DNA of 64,000 nt from NCBI GenBank assembly GCA_905178155.1, contig CAJINV010000003.1, forward strand, positions 517,091-581,090. Reading direction: 5' to 3'. Under the pieces are notes generated by a model, which was given only the letters and a program-made list of their open reading frames with translations, was not told where the DNA came from and made no database searches. The stretch is from Amoebophrya sp. A120 (Eukaryota > Sar > Dinophyceae > Syndiniales > Amoebophryaceae). This document shows, one piece after another, positions 33,249 to 42,897 of this stretch; within the stretch, counting starts at the first letter, position 1; each line of letters opens with the position of its first letter. Position numbers and translations under genes: made by a program.

Positions 33249-35376
33249 ATGCCAGACGGTGGTGGCGCGGCCCCCGCAATGGACGAAGAAGTCGAGAGGC
33301 CGAAGAAGGTGCCGAAAATCTCGGAGCCTTCTTTTGGCAGTATCCCGGGAACCAAACTACAAAGTATCTATAAATATGATTCTGTGAATAACAAGTATCG
33401 AAATCAATTGTACAGTGTTTTTCCAGCTGCAAGATAGACCTTGATGCCTTTTTTTTTCCTCTGAACATCATGTCCAAAAAGGGATCCGATCTACTTCCGA
33501 CGCATCAAAAATATACAACCACAGGGCGGTACCAGAAGGACTTGAAACCCGATGACACGTTATTCTTCATCGAGGCGGACTCGCCAAGTCTCATGAAGCG
33601 TGTCGTGGAAGTCCTTCTGCTCCAGGTGAACGAGATCAATATGGAAGTCAATCCGGAGGAGGGAATCAGCATCAGAGGTGTGTTGATGCATTTTTTACGT
33701 TTTCTTGAGTCGTTGATGATGTAGTTGAGGTTGCGTAATACACATCGGCTGTGAGGTATGAGGACCTCCATGACACCACATTATAATATACCTTGATGGA
33801 TCTGAAACTGAATGCCACGATTCCGCGTCCTACTTTGGTCCCAGCAGCATCGAGGGGGGAGGGCTTTTCCTTTTCCTGGCATCCATAGGCTGCCAGTCGG
33901 AGAGGAAGTGAAATTTTCCATTGTTGGCCGCGTTTTCTTGTATTTGCAGCAAGCGGAGAGCTGCACCCGATGAAAAAACTTGCAGGTATGGAATCAAGTC
34001 AGATTGCGTTGATTGATGTGAATCTGTCGAAGCGAAACTTCGTCACATGGAACGTAAATCGCCCCGTGTCAGTTGGCGTCAACCTGCAGGTCATGCGGGA
34101 CATGCTCAAGTCAGGTACAGACACTCCCTATTGGATTTCGTTGCAGGAAGATGAATCCAGTGTGGATATTTTTGTTGGAGGATTTTGCTCACCTTGACCT
34201 GCTCCACTTGCATCAGTCGGAGCAGCGGAGAAGTAGTAAGTCTGTCTATTTGTACTGCTTAAGTTTAAGTGTCTTGTCCTGTTTCTTTACCGATCGCGTT
34301 CACGATTTTTTCGAAAGATGAACAACTCTTCAGGGCAAAGCGACGACTTCTGGCGCATGTACCAGTATCCCGACGACGAATACATTCACATGCAAATTTT
34401 TTCTAGGAGAAACAGTATGGCGAAGCTCGACTTTCAATGGAAATCCATGGATATTGACATGGAAAACATCGAGGCCCCAAGTGTACTTCTACTTTTTACG
34501 TTTTATTTGGGTCACGTGATGTTTCTGTTCGCTGACTCTGAGTCTGACTTGCCATTGCGTCGTTCTGAAATAACGAACAATTCGGTTTTTCATGTTCTTC
34601 GCTGAAGATGCAAGCTTCCAGGTGGTTGCTCCACTTTTTAGGAACGCGACCGGTTGCAAGTTGTTAAGTACATCAGCCCCACGGAGAAGTGCGTGCTCAC
34701 GAAAGGAGCACCTTGCTATTGATTTTGCGTGCATAAAACTACTTACACATGATCACAGGAACTGTGCGCCGGCGAGCCGTCTGTGGTGATGGCAAGTTGG
34801 CGTTTCAAGGAGCTGATGTCTGAGTTCAAGGCGATGGGGGACAACCTGGAAGTGTGCCTGAATCCTTCGCACCTAACCTGGCACGTCACCGAGCCCGGCA
34901 AGCGCGTGATTGACTACTGGCACGACTCCCGGCAGGACCCAGAAGGTAGTCGTGTGATGATCTCACTTGGGGAGAACGACGAGCTCAGGGGCTGGAAGAA
35001 AACCTTTGGTCTCAAGCATTTGGACATCTTTTCCCGGGGAAGCTCCTTGGCCGGGAAAATCAAGATATGGCTCTGTATTTTTACCTGTTGCATTCGTTTG
35101 ACTCTAGTTTAAGTTTTTATTTTTGTGTTTTCTGCATCGAACCGCCGCTTGTGTTTGATGTGATGAAAGCGCCGAAATGTTGTATACTGCATTCATCTGT
35201 TGTTCATTCTTGAACGCCAAACGAACCTGCTACGTCAAAAAATTACTACAGTTCATCAACACCCAGCATGCTACCATTACGACATAGAAGACGACCCCAC
35301 CCTTGGCTGGGCGCGGTTCTGGCTTGCACCTTTCGCCGATAGCAACGTGGGAGGTGGAAACGAAGGAGGGGGATAA
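33249..35376 (+). CDS. PCNA: Proliferating cell nuclear antigen (divergent PCNA)
   Basis: Exons 33249-33363, 33525-33677, 33986-34114, 34334-34482, 34759-35074 and 35252-35376 sum to 987 nt (328 aa), all with GT-AG introns. PCNA is the trimeric sliding clamp for DNA polymerase delta in the nucleus. PCNA-like blocks in order: LMKRVVEVLLLQVNEINMEV (helix and strand), GISIRGMESSQIALIDVNL, NRPVSVGVNLQVMRDMLKS, HMQIF..., KSMDIDMENIEAP, then a second domain with SWRFKELMSEFKAMGDNLEV, WKKTFGLKHLDIFSRGSSLA, and a C-terminal GWARFWLAPFAD that replaces the usual HLKYYLAPK. It has an N-terminal extension of about 40 charged residues and a Gly/Asn tail, so it is longer than the usual about 260 aa. The final exon boundary is the least certain. 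Confidence 0.88.
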
Positions 35377-35947
35377 AAAACACGACAAAAAGTAGTGGGG
35401 CCTTGTAGTTGCGATCATGGACATTCAAACTTCATCCCAGATTCTCGAAAGTGACCGACGAGACGCCTGTTTTTCATTGGTAAAAAGAAGCTACTGTAGC
35501 CGTACGGCACTACATCTACAGCACGGAGCCCAAGGCTGATTTTTCGCGGAAGAAAAAGAAGTAGAACAAAGCTGCACATAATTCTGTTGCGGCTTTCTCT
35601 TTCAACATTACCCTCCGTCGTTCACGCGACGTAGGGCCTCTGTGACGGGTCCGTGCTCCGTGCCGATAAAAAATCAAAGTGAGAGAGAGTGGCAGAATCA
35701 AATACGTTTGTTGGTTGTTGAAGTGAGTGGTAGAATGCGGGAGGACACGACGAGTGTTTCATTTGATTTCTCTTCTGTTTGCCTCAGAAGTGCATTGCTC
35801 CACTGTTCGTGTGCACCGCGCCCTGCTGCATTTGTCGTACTTAAGTTTTTGGCATTAAGAATGAGAAGTGTAAGTTTGCATAATGTGTGATCACCTGCTA
35901 CAGCTACATTTTGATTTTGGTTCATCTTCCTAGTCCGCAGAATAACG
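35377..35947. other. Intergenic region
   Basis: Trailer of PCNA and leader of the exchanger gene; nothing else recognised. Confidence 0.4.
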
Positions 35948-38900
35948 ATGGAGGGCCTACAACTTTTTGGTTCGTGGGCGCGCGTTTTCTCTGACGAGGA
36001 CGGGATGAGCACCCCCTCCCCCAGCGATCTCGCAGGAAGTCCGACGGCCTGTACTTTTGGAAAGTTTTTGGACGAACTGTGTCTTTCCAACATCGACCAC
36101 AACCCTTGGGGCTTGGCCTTCGAACTGTGCTTGTTTCTCTACGCCTTTGGTGGCTTGGCCATCGCCGCCGACCACTTGTGCAATGCCATGGAAACACTCT
36201 GCGACCACCTAAAAGTGCGTGAAGACGTCGCGGGAGCGACGTTCATGGCTTTGGGTGGGAGCATCCCGGAGATTTGTGTAAGACGCGTACTAACTACTTC
36301 TTGTGCATTTATTGAGTTATTGAGAGTACATTTTGTACTGATGGGCGTTAGCGTTACTAATACCAGACGAGCTTGCTGTGCTTCCTTCGGACTCCTTCAT
36401 CCTATTTTTGGAAGATCAAATTTTTTGATGTTTTTGTCTTCGAGTATTTGTATTCTTTTGGCTTCCGCAGCGCACTTAACAACAAGTGCTGTGCATTTCC
36501 ATTTTCATTTTCTTCTCCAACAGACAGACACAGAGTGCTGGACTTGGTCACGACGTATCGCACAGGGGGGCAGGCTGCGGGCGGCGCACATCAGCATGCG
36601 CAGCTAACCCGGACGAACCTGACGTCGTTGCTTTTTGCTGATGACACGACGTTTATGGCGGAGATGGCAAAGCAGGACGCCCGAGCACTAGAGCAAAAGG
36701 ACAAACACAATCGCGAGCAAGATTCACCGTTGCCGCCCGTCGACATGGAAATAATGGAGACATTCGCACAGGCGCTTGCGGAGACTGGGATGCGGGAGAA
36801 CAAGTCGAAACGCATACAGGGCGACGTCACGAGGTTGGTGGCAAAAAATTTGGGTGTATGGACCTGCCCGGAGCGTGACATTAGCGAGAAAATAAAGAAG
36901 GCGTGGGCGGCATATTTCGCGCTTTCGGCGAAACTTGCGGGGGTCGGCGGGCTGAGCAACGCACGGCGGGGGGAACTGGTGCTGACACTCCTTCGGACGA
37001 TCTTGTGCTACGGACTTCAGTGCAGAGCTGTGACTGTGGCTGAGCTGAAAAAGTTGGAAACGGAGGAAATAAAGTTTTGCTGCCGGCTGTTGGGCCTCCC
37101 GTGGTGGACGAAGAAGGCGGAGCGGATCAGTAACGCTGAAGTTCGGCGAAGATTACAAATACCACCACTAGCCACTCACCTCCGATTCCTGCAGCTGCGT
37201 TATTTTGGCCATGTCATGCGGAAGCCGAAAAATGATCTGACGCGCAGAACTTTAGTGGGCCAGTTTCTACCCACGCTACGCATGCAACCAAGCCAACAAC
37301 AGCCGGACTTCCGCCCCCGGCACTATCTTCGCAGCGATGGAAACATCAAGGAGTTGGATCCGAAGACCAGGCAAATTCCGTCTTTTGTCGAAGATTGCGT
37401 GGAGTATTTGCGCAAGGAGTGTGGAGTTGGTGGTGAAGCACTAGACAAGCTGGTGATGTCTCCAGAAGAATGCGCTGCCCTACGCCCAGACCTGCAGGGC
37501 ACAAATTCCTTGTATCACAAAAACAAGAGAATTTTTTACGTGTTAACCCGTGCTGCATTCGTTCGTGAGTGTGTTGACGACTGGACACACTCGGAAAAGA
37601 ATCAGGAGCGGAGAGAGGAGCTGCGGGAGGAGTACCTGGACAAGCTAGCAATTAAATACTTTGGCTCAAGTAGCGGAGAAAAAAGAACAAGGGCGCAGAT
37701 CAAGCGGGACGCGGTAGCAAGCGGGCTGGATCCAGCGGTGGACACCATAGCGGCACTAGACGACTACAAGAGGCCACCGACCGAGCTGATGCCCGAAGTA
37801 TTTACGCAGAAACGATGTCTATGGTGCCCTGCGGACGCCCCTTGTTTTGAGGAGCCCAGTGACATTACAGTTGACTTGGAGAGCCTTCGCCTCCCAGAAG
37901 CACTCGCGGCCCACTGTAGAAACAGCCACTCGATGCCAGCGCCCGACCTCCAGTGCAAGGCAGCGCTGATCGAGAGAAACGAAGAGGACGATGAGGAGCG
38001 AGCCAAAACCATCCGGGCAGATATCATCGCGCGGCACCCTGGTATTCTCAAGGAGAAAGCAAGAAAAGGTCGACCACCGGCAGGGCGGAGGCGTGCAGGG
38101 CCGGTGCCGCAAATAACCTGTGAAATTTGTCGCGAGCACTTTACATCAAGCGCCGGCGCGATGGAGCTTCATGCTATGGCACACGCTCGGGGGGACTATG
38201 TCAAGTATGGTCAAATTTGGCGATATGATCAAAATGGGGAACGTATCAAAACAAGCGAGTTCGTACCGAGCGAGCACATATGGGACAGCAACCAGGGGCG
38301 ATACTTCATGGGCTCCAACGCCTACGTAACGCGGTGCCACGTTCCTGAAGATGCATGCTACACGACGCGGGGCGGCAAGTTCGGAATCAAATGCCGGAAA
38401 TGTGGCGCGTTCAAGAAGCAGCTACAAGAGGACGACCAGGACGCTATGACCGAATTCACCCGCTCGATGATGAAGCAGGTGGACGACATGCAGAAGCACG
38501 AGGCGAGCTGCAAAGGGAAAAAAGCCGCAATGCCACCGGAGCAGGCAGATGCGGATGATCTGGCTGAATAGTCAGAGCGCAGTCTATAAAACAAAAAATT
38601 AGTTATATAGACTCTTATAACTCCGTAGTTGAGTAAACCTACCTACCTACCTCCAAGTCCAAACGTTATACGCAAACCAAAATTAATACAGATCAATGTG
38701 ATCGTCTCTGTGAAGGCAGCAGTGGCACATCACCACACCACAACCTCTACCAAACCTTCGCACCAGAACAACTCCTGGGAGGTCCTCGCAGCACACCGAC
38801 CGAACCAGGTGGCTTTGGGTATCGGCGCCATACTGGGTTCCGGGTTGATTGCCTTCTGCATCATTCCGGCCTGCTGCGTGCTTTTCAGCAGTAGTGAGAC

Positions 38901-41900
38901 GAAGTCTCTGTCGCTGAACCGGCGGCCCTTCCTGCGGGACGTCAGCGCGTACCTGGTTTCTCTCGGAATCTTGTATTGGCTACTCGCATCCGTTCCCGTC
39001 GATAATTCGGAGATACTGGATCAGCTTGCCTCGGCAGCAGGAGAAGTACACGTACAACTACCTCTACCCGGCGAAATCAATACAACCGGAACGAACGCTG
39101 GCTTGGAAGGACAAGACAACTCTCGTAGACCAGACGGGGCGAAGATCTTTGTAAATGACGAGGATGCAGCGAGCACGAGCAGCAGCAGCATTTTGTCGCC
39201 GTTGAAAGGCCCAGCAGCACTGTTCCTGATGATAGCGAGTGAACTCTTCATCGGTGAAAAAGGCGAAATCACGACTGGTGCCGCGTGTCTGTTTCTCGGT
39301 TGGTATTTCGTGTACTTCATTGCCGTCGTCTTCGGTCGCAACGCGCGGGGCCAGCTGCGTTCCCTGCGAGGCCGGCGACCCCTGATTGAGCGGGACATCT
39401 CGCAGTTCCGCGAGCGAGCCATCGAGTCGCGGTCGAACATATCAAAATGAAAAATCCCCCCTCGTCCCCATATCAAAACGGAAATTTGTGATGCTGATTT
39501 GTGGCCACAGATCAGCTTTGTATTGCAGAGAGGCATGGCGGCCAGATCCCCAGGCTAGGTAGGGGCGTATGGGTCTAGTTGTTCAGCATGGCAAACGGCT
39601 CCCCTTGAGGCTCAACAGCATGACAAATCGCTTCCATAATGAGGCGGAAGCTTCTGCCCTTGTCTTCTTGCAAGACAGACGTGATTTGTGACCGACGTGT
39701 TGGGGGTGAGGGACCCCCAACGGGGCCTACGGATATTAGGTGGAACTAAGGCTCAAATCCGCAACGCAAATTTTTGGAAACATACCTTTTCAATATGGGG
39801 AGGGGGGGCGTTTCCTCTCAATAGAACATGCAGCTGAGCGACCCCAGTTCGGCCTCTCGCGCAGAGCACCCGTGTCTGCAAGGTGAAACACCGTCGCCAG
39901 AAGATGAAAACGCTGGCACGGTCGGAGCAGGAGCGGGCATACAGATAGACGGGGCATCCTCGTCGCCGATGAACGCCAACATCTCCTCCTCTCCGTCAAA
40001 CAATAAACGACGGAAGTTGCCCACCGGCAGCCCCGCACGTGTCACGTTCCACGAGGGCCCGCTTTCGGAAGAAGAGGAAGCAAGCGCTGCCACTAGCAGT
40101 GCAAAAAAACGAGAAACTACGCAGCAAGCACAAGTGAGTACCTACGGGGACGCGGAAGATGCGTCGCCACCCGGGTCCTCGTCGCCTTCGGGGCTGAAAG
40201 CTCTGGGACGAGGTGGTGGTCGCGAGACGCGGAATTTGTCTTCCACGTCAATTGACGCATCTCGTGCGCGGCTCACGTTTGACAGTAGTCCGCGGAAGAC
40301 GGATGTGGTTAGTGCTCCGGCCTCCCCGCCGAACGACCAGGGGGTGATAGCGGACTATAGAAAGACCATTGCAATGTCAAACGTAACAGGCAACGGCTCG
40401 CCTTCTGTAGTTGCGGGCAGAAGTAGAGATTCAGCGTCAGCAAGTGATGAAATAATTGGATTGACGTTCCGGGGAGCGGTTGCTAGCACTGCAACGTCAA
40501 CCGCTAGCATGCTCATCGTTGACGAAACGGGGGCAAAAACACGAGCAACTACAGCCGTGGCGCAGCATAGAAGCACAGAGGGAGAACAAGAAACACAGGG
40601 CGTGCTTGCTGTTCCTGATCCACCTACGTCTGAACCCACGACTACCGATCAGGAGTCCATCACGAGCAGTGGCGCGACTTCGAAATCGTCAGAAGAGTCG
40701 GGAGAGCAAGTGCAACGGACGAGTCTTGCCGCGGAATCCCCCTCGAAAGCAACTTCTGCACGAGGCTTTCTAGTCGGTGCGCTACCAGTCAAGACAAGCG
40801 ATCAAGTCGACGTTCTCGTGCACGTCGACGGAGGTGGTTCATCCACCACGGCGGGAGCACGTGCAAGAGCAGGTTCTACTCTACCGGTCACGACCGCGGT
40901 CGGAGGTACTACTGCCGGCATCGATGCTGATTCTGAGCGCCGGCGCCCCAGCGGTGATGCTGGCGATCTTCATTCCACCGATTCAACGCTTGCAACCCGG
41001 CCACTCAGCCTGTACCGGCGAACGACCATCCTTTTAACCTCCTGCAACTGTTTCTCGCCGTCCGACTGGGGTGAGGTTCTGTGGGCGCCGGTCGCGAAGT
41101 ATGGATTGTAAAAGTGTCTGGGCCTGGAAAGTTAGAACTTGTAATGCTAGCTTTCCATACCTAGAAAATCTGTATCGCATAACCAACAAAAGTCGCAGCC
41201 TCTTTTGTCATGCAAAAACGCAGTTTCTCATGCGGATTGCCTATGAGAAAGCGTTTTGGGAAGTTGTCATGCCGGACTGCGTTCGGAAGTGTTTTCATCA
41301 TGCACATTTTAGCATCACAAGTTTCCAGACCCAGACATTTTTACAATCCATACGAAGCTGTCCGACGCGATGTGCCCGGACTGCCGCATTCTCGAGCCGG
41401 CGGAGCACCTGTGGCCCGTGACGTTTCTCTCCGCCCTCGTGCTCATCGCAATCTGGTCGGCGGTGGTGACGAACGTCGTTGGCCGGTGGGTCACACTGTT
41501 GCACGGGGACGAACGCACCCTGTCCTACCTGGGCATGGTGCTGGTGGCCTTTGGAGCGGAGGTGCCGGACTGCGTCCAGTCTGTGCAAGCGGCACGCCGG
41601 GGTTTGGGCTCCATGGCGATTGCCTCCTGCCTCGGCGCGCAGACGCTCAACATCTGCATCGGCTTGGGCCTGCCGTGGGCGATGGTGGCACTGGCCGGCA
41701 AGCCCATCAAGCTCATTACAACTGGGGGCGGGAGCTACACTGAAGTTGATCTAGATCACGGGTTTGTTCTTGAAGAAGATGATGAGCTGCAGCAGGGCAG
41801 GATTTTACCGCCGGTGAACCCGGAGTTGGCAGGGATTGTGTCGTGTCTGGGCTGTGTGGCGTGCGCCGTCGGTGTCGTCGTCGTCTTGACGGTTTTCCCG

Positions 41901-42149
41901 GTTATTTGCGGCTCCGCAGCAAAAGTCAAGCTCTACCGGTGGCACGCGGGCGTCACCATGACTATGTATCTGAGCATTTGCATCCTGCTTGGAATTTGGA
42001 CTTTTTCCGCGCAACCACCAGCCAGCTTTCTCTACTGGGGAACAAGCGACGACGACTCGGGGAGCAGTACAACTACAACATTGCAGCCAATTGTTCCAGG
42101 TGCAGCTGCTCTCCGCGACGGGTATAATGCGCAAGTAGAAGCCTCGTGA
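35948..42149 (+). CDS. K+-dependent Na+/Ca2+ exchanger-like transporter (CaCA family)
   Basis: Exons 35948-36277, 38692-39439, 39829-41099 and 41358-42149 sum to 3141 nt (1046 aa). Intron 1 (GT-AG, 2414 bp) holds a LINE; introns 2 and 3 are introners. CaCA exchangers move Ca2+ against Na+ (and K+) through two inverted alpha repeats. Alpha-1 near residue 95 reads GATFMALGGSIPEI and is completed across intron 1 by CINVIVSVKAAVA. Alpha-2 near residue 847 reads GAEVPDCVQSVQAARRGLGS followed by MAIASCLGAQTLNICIGLGL. The acidic residues of both repeats (SIPE, EVPD) are kept, but the second repeat has AQTLN where NCKX proteins usually have SNVFD. A very long Ser/Thr/Glu-rich loop (about residues 360-770) separates the halves. 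Several hydrophobic segments flank each repeat. The transported ion is inferred from family only. Confidence 0.87.
36529..38660 (+). mobile_element. 5'-truncated LINE-type non-LTR retrotransposon in intron 1 of the exchanger
   Basis: Open frame of about 680 residues ending TAG at 38569. It begins inside the reverse transcriptase palm: LLFADDTTF carries the FADD catalytic pair at 36634-36645. Thumb and connection-like sequence follow (…LRTILCYGLQCRAVTVAELKK, and LRFLQLRYFGHVMRKP as in many LINE and group II-like RTs). The C-terminus has Cys/His fingers: CLWCPADAPCFEE…HCRNSH, CEICREHFTSSAGAMELHAM and CRKCGAFKK…HEASC. The endonuclease and N-terminal RT are missing, so this copy cannot move itself. 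The 3' end carries an ACCT microsatellite (about 38638-38652). ACAGA occurs at both edges (about 36528 and 38688) and may be the target duplication. The frame is intact, so the insertion is recent. Confidence 0.88.
38638..38652. repeat. ACCT microsatellite at LINE 3' end
   Basis: Three to four repeats of ACCT shortly after the LINE stop codon, like the short tandem tails found on many non-LTR elements. Confidence 0.7.
39440..39823 (+). mobile_element. Introner 10 (GGAAAAATCCCCCCTCCCCATAT family, 384 bp)
   Basis: Starts TATCAAAATGAAAAATCCCC; the right end GGGGGGGCGTTTCCTCTCAATA is the diverged complement. Perfect duplication GAACA (39435-39439 and 39824-39828). Removal gives ...ESRSN-MQLSDPSS... 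in frame (phase 1). Longest element in the window. Confidence 0.9.
41100..41352 (+). mobile_element. Introner 11 (TGTAAAAATGTCTGGGTCTGGA family, 253 bp)
   Basis: Starts TATGGATTGTAAAAGTGTCT and ends AGACATTTTTACAATCCATA. Perfect duplication CGAAG (41095-41099 and 41353-41357). Removal gives ...APVAK-LSDAMCPDC... (phase 0). Its outermost 10 bp differ from its relatives on both ends, but in a compensating, still complementary way. Confidence 0.94.
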
Positions 42150-42897
42150 AAGGATGATCTCGAAGATGTGCGAAAAGTGCAGTGCTGGAGGACGTAGGCG
42201 AGGACCATATCAGCGATTTCTCGCTTTATTGTTGACCCGCCCGAAAGCGAAATCAAAGCTGCGAAGAAATTACCGACCATTACCCGTATGATATATGGCG
42301 TTGTTTTGTTCACTCGTACCCGTTGTAGTTGGAGTTAGCCTTTATTCTTCATGTTCAGTTGAAATATGAAATTGGTCTGCAGCTGCAGCACGCGCGAACA
42401 CGTCGCAGCACGTCTTCTAGGAGTAAGATACCATTCGACGAGTCGACGTGCCGCGAGCGGAGGGAAAATAAAAATGGCATTGGCGAGTACGTGAACTACA
42501 ACAATTTTAGCAAAACATACGTAAAGAAGTGGAGATAACGATAAGTACGAGAGAGAGAGTCAACGGAAGCTTATACTAAGAAGCAAAAGGGCAGGGGACG
42601 ACGAGACTCGTGCGGCGGCAAAACCAGAAGAGAGCTTCTAGACGATTTCCATTTCTGTTTCTCACGAAAACCCTATATCTCGCCAGAAACGTGGTCGCGG
42701 CAACCACGATACTTGCAGTAGAAGCTTAGGTGCACCATCTACATTCACGTTGCTGGTAGTAGCAAGTTTGAGTTTATTTGCGCGGTCGTTGGGGTCACTT
42801 CTAAATCAGAAGTTGAAAGTGAAAGCAGACACTTCGTGATGTGACCGCTGCTAGCTTTTATCTTTTAGGCTTAGACCACATACTGTATCTTCACGTG
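42150..42897. other. Intergenic region
   Basis: No gene or repeat supported between the exchanger and kinase genes. Confidence 0.4.

Noticed and set aside
36373-36528. N-terminal extension of the LINE frame upstream of the RT segment
   Set aside because: This part is T-rich intron sequence that happens to be open; RT-like sequence begins only after about 36530.
39828-41111. Separate gene of about 427 codons between the two halves of the exchanger
   Set aside because: Introners at both edges join it in frame to the upstream and downstream exchanger exons; it is the long cytosolic loop.
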